Assembly (NCBI RefSeq): GCF_004122105.1
Contig: NZ_SBKN01000006.1
Coordinates: forward strand, 1-64,000
Source: Flavobacterium stagni
Lineage (GTDB): Bacteria; Bacteroidota; Bacteroidia; Flavobacteriales; Flavobacteriaceae
Length of the DNA stretch: 64,000 nt
Reading direction: 5' to 3'
Part shown: positions 16,436-25,383 of the stretch, piece by piece
Layout of the letters: each line of letters starts with the position of its first letter
How positions within the stretch are numbered: the stretch's first letter is position 1
Position numbers and translations under genes: made by a program
The notes under the pieces: generated by a model
What the model saw: only the letters and a program-made list of their open reading frames with translations
Database searches by the model: none
Told to the model about the DNA's origin: nothing

Positions 16436-17233
16436 TTATACAATTGAGAAATTAAAGTTGTACTGTACTCCTTGACCAGACTGGCTTTCTACTTGAAAGG
16501 TACCGTTTAAGATACCCACCCTACTTTCGATATTTTTCAATCCCAATCCACGATGTTTTGAAGAATCGTGCACTTCAAATCCGATACCGTTATCCGTATA
16601 CTGTAGCTGAATTTGGTCGTTTTGTTGTGTCATTATAATTTGAACTTGGGTCGCTTTTCCGTGACGCAACGAGTTGTTGAGTAGTTCCTGTAAGATGCGG
16701 AATACATGCAACAGTTTGTCATTTTTTGCTTCATCAAACTTAACAGAATTGGTATAAGTGACCTGCATGGTTTTACTGGTATTAAATTCTAAAACCAGTT
16801 CTTCGATACCCGCATGCAACCCAAACCGTTCAAAAACGGGAGGCAATAAATCATGTGCTATACGTCGGGAATTTTCTAAAGCTTTCCCTGTAAGATCCGA
16901 AATTTGCTGCATAATTTCTGTTCGTTCCAAATCAGTTATATCAGGTGTGGATAATAAATGGGTATGCAGGGCCACTACATTGAGTTTTGAACTAATATCA
17001 TCGTGTAAATCTTGTGCAATGCGCTTGCGTTCGGCTTCTTGTGTAACCAGCACGGAATGCAGTAGTTCTTTTTGATGATTGACTTCCAATTCGCGTTTTT
17101 CGATTTCTTTCTGGACAATCTTTTTACGCGAAAAATAAAAAAACAAAATCATAACCAAAGCAATCGACAAGAAAGCCAAAGCAACGGCAATGATGGTTTG
17201 TGCTATTTTAATTTCTTCGTTTCCTAGTGGCAT
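16436..17233 (-). CDS. Sensor histidine kinase, NarX-like, without an external sensor domain
   Basis: 265 residues. One N-terminal membrane span (about 11-34) is followed by a short coiled coil, then HisKA_3 with ERKRIAQDLHDD, phospho-His77. The HATPase domain has the N box NNSLRHG (186-192) and G boxes DNGIGF (214-219) and GLGL (229-232). Almost nothing lies outside the membrane, so the signal is probably received by another protein. The start overlaps the end of the next upstream gene, a multi-span membrane protein, by 10 bases, which suggests translational coupling. Confidence 0.92.
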   Translation of the reverse strand: MPLGNEEIKIAQTIIAVALAFLSIALVMILFFYFSRKKIVQKEIEKRELEVNHQKELLHSVLVTQEAERKRIAQDLHDDISSKLNVVALHTHLLSTPDITDLERTEIMQQISDLTGKALENSRRIAHDLLPPVFERFGLHAGIEELVLEFNTSKTMQVTYTNSVKFDEAKNDKLLHVFRILQELLNNSLRHGKATQVQIIMTQQNDQIQLQYTDNGIGFEVHDSSKHRGLGLKNIESRVGILNGTFQVESQSGQGVQYNFNFSIV

Positions 17234-17856
17234 ACTTTGGTCTTTTTAAGTCGGATAATTTGAGTAAACAAGATCAAATGGTATCCCATGAATAAAATGA
17301 TATTAAACCACATGATGACATCTGCTGGGTATTTAATTCGGAATTGATTCATTAGAAAATTAAAAAGAAATAACGACATACTACCGATCAAATACATCAA
17401 GGGACCCAATGTGAAATTGTAATTGACCTTCGGTTGATCCAGCATTTGATACAAATGCATTGTGGCATACACAATAATGGGCATAGACATTAAATAGATC
17501 TCTACCAAATTAAATTCCCAGAACATATCCGGATAAATTACATATTGGATTCCTATTATACTCACTAGGGCTATTGTTGTAATACGAATTCCTTTTTTAA
17601 TTCTTGGATCAATCAAAACCGTATGAAAGTAGTGACTTAAGAATAAAAATTGAGTAATAAAATAAACATGCGATAAATACAGGTTATTCAAATGCATCTT
17701 GGATAAGATTGTTACCCACAATTGCAAAACACCCATTGCAAAAATATACCATGTAAATACCTTCACACTATAATTTTGATTCCGATAAACACGGAATAAT
17801 AAAACTATATTGACCAAATGGATGAAATAGTGAAAAAGATTTAAAACCTTTAACAT
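17224..17856 (-). CDS. Multi-span membrane protein, candidate signal receiver for the kinase
   Basis: 210 residues and about six or seven hydrophobic spans, with no enzymatic motif. Short loops and a positively charged C-terminus (RLKKTKVCH) are seen. No family was recognised. It overlaps the histidine kinase gene by 10 bases and follows a small cytosolic protein gene by three bases, so the four genes 18174-15773 form a tight operon. The combination of a domainless kinase with a co-encoded membrane protein suggests that this protein senses or transmits the stimulus, but that is inference from context. Confidence 0.75.
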   Translation of the reverse strand: MLKVLNLFHYFIHLVNIVLLFRVYRNQNYSVKVFTWYIFAMGVLQLWVTILSKMHLNNLYLSHVYFITQFLFLSHYFHTVLIDPRIKKGIRITTIALVSIIGIQYVIYPDMFWEFNLVEIYLMSMPIIVYATMHLYQMLDQPKVNYNFTLGPLMYLIGSMSLFLFNFLMNQFRIKYPADVIMWFNIILFMGYHLILFTQIIRLKKTKVCH

Positions 17857-17859
17857 TAT

Positions 17860-18174
17860 TTATTTCATTAAAGGACTCGTAAAATCACAAGTTTGAGGAC
17901 AAGGTTTGGTAAAATCATAAATATAGAAACCTTGGTCATCGTTGATCATATCTTGACCGTATTTATCGACGCCAACAACCATCATTTTGGGTGTGCCATT
18001 TTCATCTATACCGAGGTAGGCACGCACATTTTCAACGCCGTCTTCATTGAGAACTTGAGTGATATCAATTTCGGGAATCAAGAATGCTTTGATGTCAATA
18101 TTACTTTTTTCACCCCAAGCTGCTACCCAAGTTTGTGCTTGTTCTAAGGTTACCGTGTTGATTGCTTCTTTCAT
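17860..18174 (-). CDS. Small cytosolic protein of unknown function
   Basis: 104 residues, acidic, soluble. It contains a pair of Cys near the end (PCPQTCDF) and no recognised domain. First gene of the operon that runs into the membrane protein, kinase and regulator. The similar spacing (three bases) suggests it is co-translated and related to that signalling set. The text resembles small conserved flavobacterial proteins, but no function is known to me. A near-consensus -7 box (TATATTTA, 18209-18202) lies about 30 bases upstream. Confidence 0.7.
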   Translation of the reverse strand: MKEAINTVTLEQAQTWVAAWGEKSNIDIKAFLIPEIDITQVLNEDGVENVRAYLGIDENGTPKMMVVGVDKYGQDMINDDQGFYIYDFTKPCPQTCDFTSPLMK

Positions 18175-18219
18175 AAATAATTGTTGTTAAGGTTTATCGC
18201 ATAAATATAACTTTTTGAA

Positions 18220-18250
18220 CAAAAAAAAACAGGTATTTCTACCTGTTTTT
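18220..18250 (-). terminator. Terminator after dnaB
   Basis: AACAGGTA (18228-18235) pairs with TACCTGTT (18240-18247). Read on the minus strand the hairpin is followed by a long T tract (complement of the A run 18221-18229). Confidence 0.8.
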
Positions 18251-18262
18251 GTATTCATTTTC

Positions 18263-19807
18263 TTAGAAAGGAACATCGCTGTCGTCATCGATTGGCGGAC
18301 TACTGCTTCCAAAAGCTTCATTGGCGGAAGGTAAATTTTTGGTAAAGAAGGGATTGTCATCCAAATTCATTTTTGACGGTAAATCCCCAAATCCATTTCC
18401 AAAATCATCGAGGTTGTCAAATTTACCCAAACTTCCGATGAACTTCAAACGGATATTCTCCAGCGAACCGTTACGGTGTTTTGCAATAATAAACTCCGCT
18501 TGCCCTTGAGTTGGTGATTGTTCATCATCATCCCATTCTTCGATTTTATAATATTCAGGACGATAAATAAACGATACAATATCCGCATCTTGCTCAATCG
18601 CACCCGATTCACGAAGGTCGGAAAGTAAAGGTCGCTTACTGGAACCCCGCGTTTCTACGGCACGGGACAACTGAGACAATGCAATTACGGGAACTTCTAA
18701 TTCCTTTGCTAATGCTTTTAAGTTACGCGAGATGGTCGAAATTTCTTGTTCACGATTTCCGCCGCCCTTACCAGCTCCACCGGCAGTCATCAATTGTAAA
18801 TAATCGATAATGATTAATTTGATACCGTGTTGGGAAGCCAAACGTCGGGCCTTGGCGCGTAAATCGAAAATCGATAACGAAGGCGTATCGTCAATGTAAA
18901 GTGGCGCTTTTTCAAGGTCGCGAACTTTCACACTCAATTGTTCCCATTCGTGTTTTTCTAATTTCCCAGTACGCAATTTTTCGGAAGACAAACCAGTTTC
19001 CGAGGAAATCAAACGGGTTATCAACTGTACAGAGGACATCTCTAGGGAGAATACAGCTACCGGACTCTGGGAATCGATGGCCATATTTCGGGCCATGGAT
19101 AATACAAAGGCGGTTTTCCCCATACCCGGACGTGCTGCGATGATAATCAAATCAGAAGGTTGCCATCCCGAAGTAACTTGATCGAGTTTATGAAAACCAG
19201 TTGGGATTCCGCTTAAACCTTCTTTATTGGAAATTTCTTCGATGCGTTTTTTGGCTTGCATCACCAAACTTTGTGCGGTTTCCGAACTGCGTTTGATGTT
19301 GCCTTGGGTCACTTCATACAATTTCGATTCGGCCATGTCCAACAAATCAAATACATCGGTTGATTCATCGTAGGCTTCTTCGATGATATCCGAAGAAATT
19401 TTAATTAACGAACGTTGAATGTGTTTTTGCAGAATGATGCGCGAGTGAAACTCGATATGTGCCGAAGACGAAATCTTTTGCGTAAGCTGAATCAAATAAA
19501 AATCACCGCCCGCAATATCCAATTTACCGTTCTTTTTCAACTGAGCCGAAACGGTTAATAAGTCGATGGGTTGTGAATCGGTGAATAATTGGAAAATCGC
19601 TTCAAAAATAAACTTGTGGGCGTCTTTATAAAAGGCTTCAGGTTGAAGGATATCGATTACCTCATCAACCCCTTTTTTATCAATCATCATGGCGCCCAAT
19701 ACCGCCTCTTCTAGGTCTATGGCCTGTGGTGGCAACTTCCCTTTTTCAAGGTTGATGATGGTCGTTTTGTCTACTTTGACCGGGTTAATATTTCTTAAAT
19801 TTTCCAT
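18263..19807 (-). CDS. dnaB: Replicative DNA helicase
   Basis: 514 residues. DnaB is the hexameric 5'-3' helicase of the replication fork. The N-terminal DnaG-interaction domain (about 28-130) is followed by a linker and the RecA-like motor with Walker A ARPGMGKT at 225-232, then LIIIDYLQLM (Walker B) and the conserved SQLSRAVETR segment. The acidic C-terminal tail (DDDSDVPF) resembles those in other flavobacterial DnaB proteins. No intein or frame interruption. It is flanked by terminators on both sides, so it is probably a single-gene unit. Confidence 0.96.
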   Translation of the reverse strand: MENLRNINPVKVDKTTIINLEKGKLPPQAIDLEEAVLGAMMIDKKGVDEVIDILQPEAFYKDAHKFIFEAIFQLFTDSQPIDLLTVSAQLKKNGKLDIAGGDFYLIQLTQKISSSAHIEFHSRIILQKHIQRSLIKISSDIIEEAYDESTDVFDLLDMAESKLYEVTQGNIKRSSETAQSLVMQAKKRIEEISNKEGLSGIPTGFHKLDQVTSGWQPSDLIIIAARPGMGKTAFVLSMARNMAIDSQSPVAVFSLEMSSVQLITRLISSETGLSSEKLRTGKLEKHEWEQLSVKVRDLEKAPLYIDDTPSLSIFDLRAKARRLASQHGIKLIIIDYLQLMTAGGAGKGGGNREQEISTISRNLKALAKELEVPVIALSQLSRAVETRGSSKRPLLSDLRESGAIEQDADIVSFIYRPEYYKIEEWDDDEQSPTQGQAEFIIAKHRNGSLENIRLKFIGSLGKFDNLDDFGNGFGDLPSKMNLDDNPFFTKNLPSANEAFGSSSPPIDDDSDVPF

Positions 19808-19894
19808 AAAGCGAAAGTAACGAATTCTACTAAAAATCGCGGGACGACTTATTACCAGAACGTGTTTATAAATTGTAAAATTTTGTTGAAAACC

Positions 19895-19928
19895 AAAAAA
19901 AAATCCGAAACCATAGGGCTTCGGATTT
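19895..19928 (-). terminator. Terminator after accA
   Basis: AAATCCGAA (19901-19909) pairs with TTCGGATTT (19920-19928). On the minus strand it is followed by a T tract. It lies 20 bases past the accA stop. Confidence 0.8.
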
Positions 19929-19948
19929 ACACCTGAAAAATCAGATTT

Positions 19949-20902
19949 TTACTCTTTATATTCGCCCATCTTGCTGTACTTGTCCATTCTCTTGGCGACA
20001 AGCTCAGTTGTTGATAAGTCTTTTAACTCGTTAAACGATTTTAAAATATATTCTTTAACCGTTTTGAATGTCGTTTCTTTATCGTAATGCGCTCCACCTA
20101 GTGGCTCAGGAATCACATCATCTACCAATTTTTGTTTTTTCATATCGGTAGAAGTCAACTTCAAGGCTTCAGCCGCTTTTTCTTTGAAGTCCCAACTTTT
20201 CCATAAAATCGATGAACACGATTCAGGAGAAATTACCGAGTACCACGTATTTTCCAACATGAATACACGATCACCTACACCAATTCCTAACGCTCCACCC
20301 GAAGCCCCTTCTCCAATAATTATACAGATTACAGGCACTTGTAAACGGGACATTTCAAAAATGTTTCGAGCAATCGCTTCCCCTTGTCCGCGTTCTTCTG
20401 CTTCCATTCCGGGGTAAGCTCCTGGTGTATCAATAAAGGTAATTACAGGTACGCCAAACTTCTCAGCCATTTTCATCAAGCGCAATGCTTTACGGTAGCC
20501 TTCCGGATTGGCCATACCAAAATTACGGTATTGACGCATTTTGGTGTTGATTCCTTTTTGTTGCCCAATCAACATAAACGATTGACCACCAATTTTACCC
20601 AAACCACCAATCATCGCTTTGTCATCTTTGAAGTTACGATCTCCAAATAATTCAAGAAATGTTCCGTCGGTTAAATTGGTAATGTACTCTAACGTATACG
20701 GACGATTGGGATGACGTGATAGTTGCACACGTTGCCAAGCCGTTAAGTTTTTATAAATTTTCTTCTTGGTTTCTTCTAATTTTTTCTCGATCTGCTTGCA
20801 GGTATTGGTGACATCCACATTGGATTCCTGACCGATTAGCTCACATTTTTCAAGTTGGTCTTCCAACTCTTTAATGGGAAGCTCAAAATCTAAATATTCC
20901 AT
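19949..20902 (-). CDS. accA: Acetyl-CoA carboxylase carboxyltransferase subunit alpha
   Basis: 317 residues. AccA and AccD transfer carboxyl from biotin to acetyl-CoA, the first step of fatty acid synthesis. Family signatures are [14 protein letters not shown] [11 protein letters not shown] near 64-74, [12 protein letters not shown], and [12 protein letters not shown] in the crotonase-like core. Length is standard. The gene is monocistronic, with a promoter -7 box upstream and a terminator behind. Confidence 0.96.
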   Translation of the reverse strand: MEYLDFELPIKELEDQLEKCELIGQESNVDVTNTCKQIEKKLEETKKKIYKNLTAWQRVQLSRHPNRPYTLEYITNLTDGTFLELFGDRNFKDDKAMIGGLGKIGGQSFMLIGQQKGINTKMRQYRNFGMANPEGYRKALRLMKMAEKFGVPVITFIDTPGAYPGMEAEERGQGEAIARNIFEMSRLQVPVICIIIGEGASGGALGIGVGDRVFMLENTWYSVISPESCSSILWKSWDFKEKAAEALKLTSTDMKKQKLVDDVIPEPLGGAHYDKETTFKTVKEYILKSFNELKDLSTTELVAKRMDKYSKMGEYKE

Positions 20903-20933
20903 AGAATACGAGGTTTAGTAATAGTTCGAACTA

Positions 20934-20941
20934 CAAAGATA
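20934..20941 (-). promoter_or_regulatory. accA -7 box
   Basis: On the minus strand TATCTTTG matches TAnnTTTG exactly, 31 bases before the accA ATG. A T-rich segment sits where the -33 box should be. Confidence 0.5.
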
Positions 20942-20996
20942 TAGCTTTCCTTTTTCTAGGAAAATAAAAAATAGGGATAAGTTTTAAACAAAAAAG

Positions 20997-21878
20997 TTAG
21001 TTGACTGACTTTCGGGACTTTAACCAACCATTTGCGATAACAGTAAGTAAGATGATAATGGCGCCCAAATAAAAGGTGCCGCTCATGGTTTCGGTTTGTT
21101 CAAACAATAGCATGGCCAAAATGATACCGTAAACGGGTTCGAGATTTATGGTTAACATAACCGTGTACGCATCCAAAACGCGCAGCAATGCGGTTGAGGC
21201 AATCATAGCAAAAGCGGTACAGATCGAACTTAGAATCAACAAATAGCCCAAGTCTGATAAGGAAATTTGAAAAAATGATGAAGTGAAACTTCCAGAATAG
21301 CCTAATAAAAGAGAGAAAAACAATACGCCGCCAATCAATTCAAATAATGAAATGACCACAGGTTCGTGATGGGTCACAAATTTTGTATTGATAATGGCAA
21401 AAGATGCGGATAAGAATGCCGATACTAAAGCCAAAACGATACCTTCCACAAATCGGGTTTCTACATTAAATATTAAGGCTAAACCCGCCACAACTATCAA
21501 TCCAAATACGATTTCATAGCCCACAATTTTCTTTTTACTGACCAAGGGTTCGATCAACGAGGTAAAAAAAGCTCCGGTGGACAAACAGGCTAAAGTAACC
21601 GAAACATTGGACACTTTAATTGCTTTAAAAAAGGTAAACCAATGCAGCGCAATGACTACTCCCGCCAATAAAAACATTGGGATTTGCTTGATCGAATGGC
21701 GCCAATCCATTTTTTTGTAGACGATATAGCCCCAAATGAAAAATACGGCGAACAACATGCGAAACCAAACCAACGACAAGGCTTCCAAGGAAATCAATTT
21801 GCCAATAATCGCGGTAAAGCCCCAAATAAAGACTATAAAATGTAAAAGTAACTGACTGCGTAGTTTATCGTTTGGCAT
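20997..21878 (-). CDS. EamA/DMT-family inner-membrane transporter
   Basis: 293 residues with about ten membrane spans arranged as two EamA repeats, as in drug/metabolite transporters such as RhaT/YdcZ relatives. The N-terminal segment FIVFIWGFTAIIGKLISLEAL, written here only in part as IWGFTAIIGK, is typical. The substrate cannot be told from sequence. The gene overlaps the end of the LptG-family gene by 14 bases, so it is translated from the tgt-lptG message. That operon is likely a gene-order association and not a functional pathway. Confidence 0.85.
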   Translation of the reverse strand: MPNDKLRSQLLLHFIVFIWGFTAIIGKLISLEALSLVWFRMLFAVFFIWGYIVYKKMDWRHSIKQIPMFLLAGVVIALHWFTFFKAIKVSNVSVTLACLSTGAFFTSLIEPLVSKKKIVGYEIVFGLIVVAGLALIFNVETRFVEGIVLALVSAFLSASFAIINTKFVTHHEPVVISLFELIGGVLFFSLLLGYSGSFTSSFFQISLSDLGYLLILSSICTAFAMIASTALLRVLDAYTVMLTINLEPVYGIILAMLLFEQTETMSGTFYLGAIIILLTVIANGWLKSRKSVN

Positions 21879-22947
21879 TCCGAAGTAAATAGATCGCTAA
21901 GATACCAAAAATCAAATTGGGTAACCACACTAAAATAATCGGTGGCGCACTAGCCTTTTCTGCCATTACCCCAAATACTTTGTCCATGAAGATAAAACCA
22001 AAGGCAATCACAATTCCGATAACCAAATTGATTCCCATTCCGCCACGACGTTTCATCGAAGATACCGCAACGGCAATCACAGTAAGAATAAAGGCTGACA
22101 AGGGCACACTGTATTTTTTATACAATACTACCAAATACACATTGATATTGCTTGACCCGCGTTGCTTTTCTTTATCAATAAATTTTACCAAATCAAAATA
22201 ATTCAGCGTTTCTGCGATATAGACTACCGGAGTAAGTTCGTCCACTTCAAAAGGAAAAACGGTGTCTTTTTTCATCCCGATTTCGATATCATCCCCAAAG
22301 GCTCCCACTTTTCTTTTTTTGTAATCAAATAAAGAATAGGTGCTATCTTTTTCGTTGAATTTAATTCGCTCCGCTGTGATTTTATATTTTAATCGATCGC
22401 CTTCAAAGCGCTCCATGGCAAATTTAAAACCCATTTTGGAATCGGGATTGTAGGTACTTACATACACGTATTCATTTTCGCTAATTTGACGAAATACATC
22501 GGAGTTATCCCGCATTTCGTTTTGCCCGTTACCAATTAAATAGGTATAACGGAATGTCTTAAATCCTTCACTGGCTTTGGGCACCAAGAAAAACCCCATC
22601 AATAGAGCAAAAACAGACACTATGGATGCCCCAATAATATAGGGTTTGAGAAAACGTTGAAAGGAAATTCCCGAACTTAATATCGCGACCACTTCGGTGT
22701 TGTTGGCTAATTTTGACGTAAACCAAATGATGGATAAAAACAGAAATATCGGAAATAATAAATTGGCAAAGTAAATCGTGAAATCGACATAATACTGCGC
22801 AATAGCGGAGAAAGGCACCCGATTTTCAATCATCTTGTTCACTTTCTCAGCCACGTCGATAGTGATTCCGATAGGAATAAACAACAACAACATGGTGACA
22901 AACGTCATCAAGTACCGTTTCAATATGTATTTGTCGATAATTTTCAT
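21865..22947 (-). CDS. LptF/LptG-family permease (LPS export)
   Basis: 360 residues. Three N-terminal and three C-terminal membrane spans flank a periplasmic beta-jellyroll-like domain (about residues 110-260), the layout of LptF/LptG. These proteins pair with the LptB ATPase to pull LPS from the inner membrane. An LptB gene lies in this window at 44012-44752. Whether this one is LptF or LptG cannot be settled from the sequence alone. The stop codon of tgt overlaps the start (TAATG), indicating translational coupling. Confidence 0.88.
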   Translation of the reverse strand: MKIIDKYILKRYLMTFVTMLLLFIPIGITIDVAEKVNKMIENRVPFSAIAQYYVDFTIYFANLLFPIFLFLSIIWFTSKLANNTEVVAILSSGISFQRFLKPYIIGASIVSVFALLMGFFLVPKASEGFKTFRYTYLIGNGQNEMRDNSDVFRQISENEYVYVSTYNPDSKMGFKFAMERFEGDRLKYKITAERIKFNEKDSTYSLFDYKKRKVGAFGDDIEIGMKKDTVFPFEVDELTPVVYIAETLNYFDLVKFIDKEKQRGSSNINVYLVVLYKKYSVPLSAFILTVIAVAVSSMKRRGGMGINLVIGIVIAFGFIFMDKVFGVMAEKASAPPIILVWLPNLIFGILAIYLLRNAKR

Positions 22948-24077
22948 TAGAGACGCTGACTCATTTGTTGGACCATTTTATCTTTCCATACGCGGAAATC
23001 ACCTGCGATAATATGTTTTCGCGCTTCACGCACCAACCACATATAGAATCCTAAATTGTGAATGGTTGCGATTTGCTTGCCCAAATATTCATTGGCTGCA
23101 AACAAGTGACGAAGGTACGCTTTGGAATATTCAGTATCCACAAAGGTAATTCCCATTTCGTCAATCGGAGAAAAATCGTCTTCCCACTTTTTATTCTTGA
23201 TATTGATGACACCGTTGGCCGTAAACAACATTCCGTTGCGGGCATTACGGGTGGGCATTACACAATCAAACATATCAATCCCTAACGCAATATTTTCCAA
23301 AATATTGATGGGTGTTCCCACGCCCATTAAATAACGGGGTTTGTCTTTGGGTAAAACAGCGGTAACTACTTCAGTCATTGCGTACATTTCCTCAGCGGGT
23401 TCGCCCACTGACAAACCGCCTATGGCATTACCTTCAGCGCCAACGTTAGCGATGTATTCAGCCGACATTTGGCGTAAATCTTTGTACGTACTTCCTTGCA
23501 CAATGGGGAATAAGGTTTGCTCATACCCATATTTTGGTGGAAGGGTTTTTAAATGTGCCACACAGCGATCTAACCAACGGTGGGTCATGTGCATACTCCG
23601 TTTGGCATAGCGGTAATCACAAGGATAGGGCGTACATTCGTCAAATGCCATAATGATATCGGCACCAATGGTACGCTGGATTTCCATGACATTTTCGGGA
23701 GAGAAAAAGTGGTAAGAACCGTCGATGTGCGACTTGAACTTCACACCTTCTTCTTTGATTTTACGATTGGCTGAAAGCGAATACACTTGGTACCCGCCGC
23801 TATCGGTTAAGATGTTGCGGTCCCAATTCATGAATTTGTGCAACCCTCCTGCTTTTTCCAAGATATCCAACTGCGGACGCAAGTACAAATGATAGGTATT
23901 TCCAAGAATAATATCGGGATTGATATCGTCTCGGAGTTCTCGTTGATGCACTCCTTTTACAGAGGCCACCGTACCTACGGGCATAAAGATGGGCGTTTCA
24001 ATCACACCATGATCTGTGGTAATTTTCCCAGCACGGGCTTGGGATTGTGGATCGGTATGTAAGAGGTCAAATTTCAT
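22947..24077 (-). CDS. tgt: Queuine tRNA-ribosyltransferase, lacking the zinc cysteines
   Basis: 376 residues. The enzyme exchanges guanine-34 for a queuine precursor in tRNAs for Asp, Asn, His and Tyr. Catalytic residues are present: Asp92 in TDSGGYQ, the substrate loop with GGLSVGE, and nucleophile Asp271 in FDCVMPTR. In most bacterial Tgt proteins a C-x-C-x2-C...H zinc site follows. Here the matching segment (about 304-315, PIDEMGITFVDT) has no Cys, although the later His340 in TIHN is kept. From memory Bacteroides proteins also lack these Cys, so it looks like a lineage feature. First gene of the tgt-lptG-EamA operon. Confidence 0.95.
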   Translation of the reverse strand: MKFDLLHTDPQSQARAGKITTDHGVIETPIFMPVGTVASVKGVHQRELRDDINPDIILGNTYHLYLRPQLDILEKAGGLHKFMNWDRNILTDSGGYQVYSLSANRKIKEEGVKFKSHIDGSYHFFSPENVMEIQRTIGADIIMAFDECTPYPCDYRYAKRSMHMTHRWLDRCVAHLKTLPPKYGYEQTLFPIVQGSTYKDLRQMSAEYIANVGAEGNAIGGLSVGEPAEEMYAMTEVVTAVLPKDKPRYLMGVGTPINILENIALGIDMFDCVMPTRNARNGMLFTANGVINIKNKKWEDDFSPIDEMGITFVDTEYSKAYLRHLFAANEYLGKQIATIHNLGFYMWLVREARKHIIAGDFRVWKDKMVQQMSQRL

Positions 24078-24096
24078 GGAATCGTATTTCAGCCGA

Positions 24097-24104
24097 CAAA
24101 GATA
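24097..24104 (-). promoter_or_regulatory. tgt operon -7 box
   Basis: On the minus strand TATCTTTG matches TAnnTTTG and lies 19 bases before the tgt ATG. No good -33 box is visible. Confidence 0.5.
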
Positions 24105-24148
24105 CTTTTTTTTGGAGAAGTGCGGTAGGGATTATGATTTCCTTAATT

Positions 24149-24240
24149 AGACAATGAGTCGATGTGGCAACCTGCCGGCAGGCAGGCAGGTGAGACAATG
24201 AGACAATGTGTCGATGTGTCGATGTGGCAAAGTGAAAATG
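24149..24240. repeat. Short-unit repeat cluster with a CCTGCCGGCAGG palindrome
   Basis: Units GACAATG and GTCGATGTG recur: GACAATGAGTCGATGTGGCAA (24150-24170) returns at 24202-24230 with an extra GTGTCGAT inserted. Between them lie the palindrome CCTGCCGGCAGG (24171-24182), then CAGGCAGG and more GACAATG units. The unit lengths are about 7-9 bases. The array lacks the spacer-repeat regularity of CRISPR. Confidence 0.65.
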
Positions 24241-24299
24241 TACTGTTCTTGTAACACGAAAATTGATAGAATGCACCAAAGGATGTTTTTAGCAGGATT

Positions 24300-24424
24300 G
24301 CGTGAGGGATGGAAGTGGAAAGCCCACAGCGCGGAGGCACGACAAGCGCGGACTTGCAACGGACAGCCCGACCCCGCTGCAGGTAGACTGAATTGAGAAT
24401 AAGAGTTCGTGGCGGGGGCACGCC
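24300..24424 (-). repeat. Dispersed REP-like element, copy B
   Basis: 125 bases starting GCGTGAGGGATGGAAG and ending GGGGGCACGCC, with GGAAAGCCCACAGCG and GACAGCCCGACCCCG inside. In reverse orientation it matches the ends of copy A. It lies between the tgt operon and transketolase, in a 447-base gap that otherwise holds only the short-unit repeat cluster and promoters. Confidence 0.75.
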
Positions 24425-24469
24425 AAAAAAATTATAAATTATTGGGTGAGGAATTAGTGCGTTTTAAGA

Positions 24470-24501
24470 TTTGTATAACCCGCAGAATCGGTGTACTTTT
24501 G
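24470..24501 (+). promoter_or_regulatory. Transketolase promoter
   Basis: TTTG (24470-24473), 20 bases, then TACTTTTG (24494-24501), a good Bacteroidota promoter. It lies within any reading frame that begins at the ATG at 24471, so the true start of the gene must be the ATG at 24525. Confidence 0.75.
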
Positions 24502-24524
24502 TGCCACACAATAATTCATTTACA

Positions 24525-25370
24525 ATGTCTAACATTCAACAACTACACGATTTTACAACACAAGTTCGCCGCGACATCCTTCGTATGGTTCATGCTGTAA
24601 ATTCGGGTCACCCCGGAGGTTCTTTGGGTTGTGCCGAATTTTTAGTTTGTCTTTACCAAGAATTGATGGAGCGCAAAGAAGGATTTGATATGAATGGAAT
24701 TGGGGAAGATATCTTCTTTTTATCCAACGGTCATATCTCTCCGGTTTTTTACAGCGTTTTAGCGCGCAGTGGCTACTTTCCAGTATCGGAATTGGCGACG
24801 TTCCGCAAACTCAATTCGCGTTTGCAAGGCCACCCGACAACGCATGAAGGCTTACCGGGCATCCGCATGGCCTCAGGTTCGCTAGGTCAAGGTTTATCTG
24901 TGGCGATTGGTGCTGCGGAAGCTAAAAAACTTAACAAAGACAACAAACTCGTCTATATCTTAACCGGAGACGGTGAGTTACAAGAGGGACAAAATTGGGA
25001 AGCCATCATGTATGCTTCTGCCAAAAAAGTGGATAATTTAATTGCTACGGTAGATTACAACGGTCAACAAATTGACGGTTCGACCAACGATGTACTATCT
25101 TTGGGGAATTTACGTGCTAAGTTTGAAGCGTTCGACTGGGACGTTTTGGAAATCAAAGAAGGTAACAATATCGAAGCGATTTTAGCGGGGATGCAAGAAG
25201 CCAAAGCCAAGACAGGTAAAGGCAAACCTGTAGCCGTTTTATTGTATACTGAAATGGGGAATGGTGTTGACTTTATGATGCACACGCATGCTTGGCATGG
25301 TAAAGCACCCAACGACGCACAATTGGAAAGCGGTTTGGCACAAAACCCCGCAACTTTAGGTGACTATTAA
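24525..25370 (+). CDS. Transketolase, N-terminal (TPP-binding) subunit
   Basis: 281 residues from ATG 24525. It corresponds to the pyrophosphate-binding half of transketolase. The GDG(x)nN thiamine diphosphate motif is visible as TGDGELQEGQNWEA, and the early active-site region as NSGHPGGSLG. With the adjacent C-terminal gene it should form one enzyme of the pentose phosphate pathway, moving two-carbon units between sugars. A longer frame from 24471 would run back through the promoter and is rejected. The two-gene arrangement is usual in this phylum. Confidence 0.93.
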   Translation: MSNIQQLHDFTTQVRRDILRMVHAVNSGHPGGSLGCAEFLVCLYQELMERKEGFDMNGIGEDIFFLSNGHISPVFYSVLARSGYFPVSELATFRKLNSRLQGHPTTHEGLPGIRMASGSLGQGLSVAIGAAEAKKLNKDNKLVYILTGDGELQEGQNWEAIMYASAKKVDNLIATVDYNGQQIDGSTNDVLSLGNLRAKFEAFDWDVLEIKEGNNIEAILAGMQEAKAKTGKGKPVAVLLYTEMGNGVDFMMHTHAWHGKAPNDAQLESGLAQNPATLGDY

Positions 25371-25383
25371 TCGGCAGAATCTC

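Larger units (their letters stand above)
24078..24524. other. 447-base gap before transketolase
   Basis: It holds the tgt promoter, the short-unit repeat cluster (24149-24240), REP-like copy B (24300-24424) and the transketolase promoter. Open frames here of 60-90 codons on both strands are explained by those repeats and not supported as genes. Confidence 0.6.

Noticed and set aside
24149..24240. Possible CRISPR array
   Set aside because: Unit spacing is irregular, units are 7-9 bases, there are no unique spacers and no cas genes are present.
24147..24421. Several 60-92 codon frames in the gap before transketolase
   Set aside because: They arise from the short-unit repeats and REP-like copy B and lack any protein-like pattern.
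24471..24524. Longer transketolase N-terminal frame starting at 24471
   Set aside because: The promoter -7 box is inside it, and the added residues do not resemble the family.
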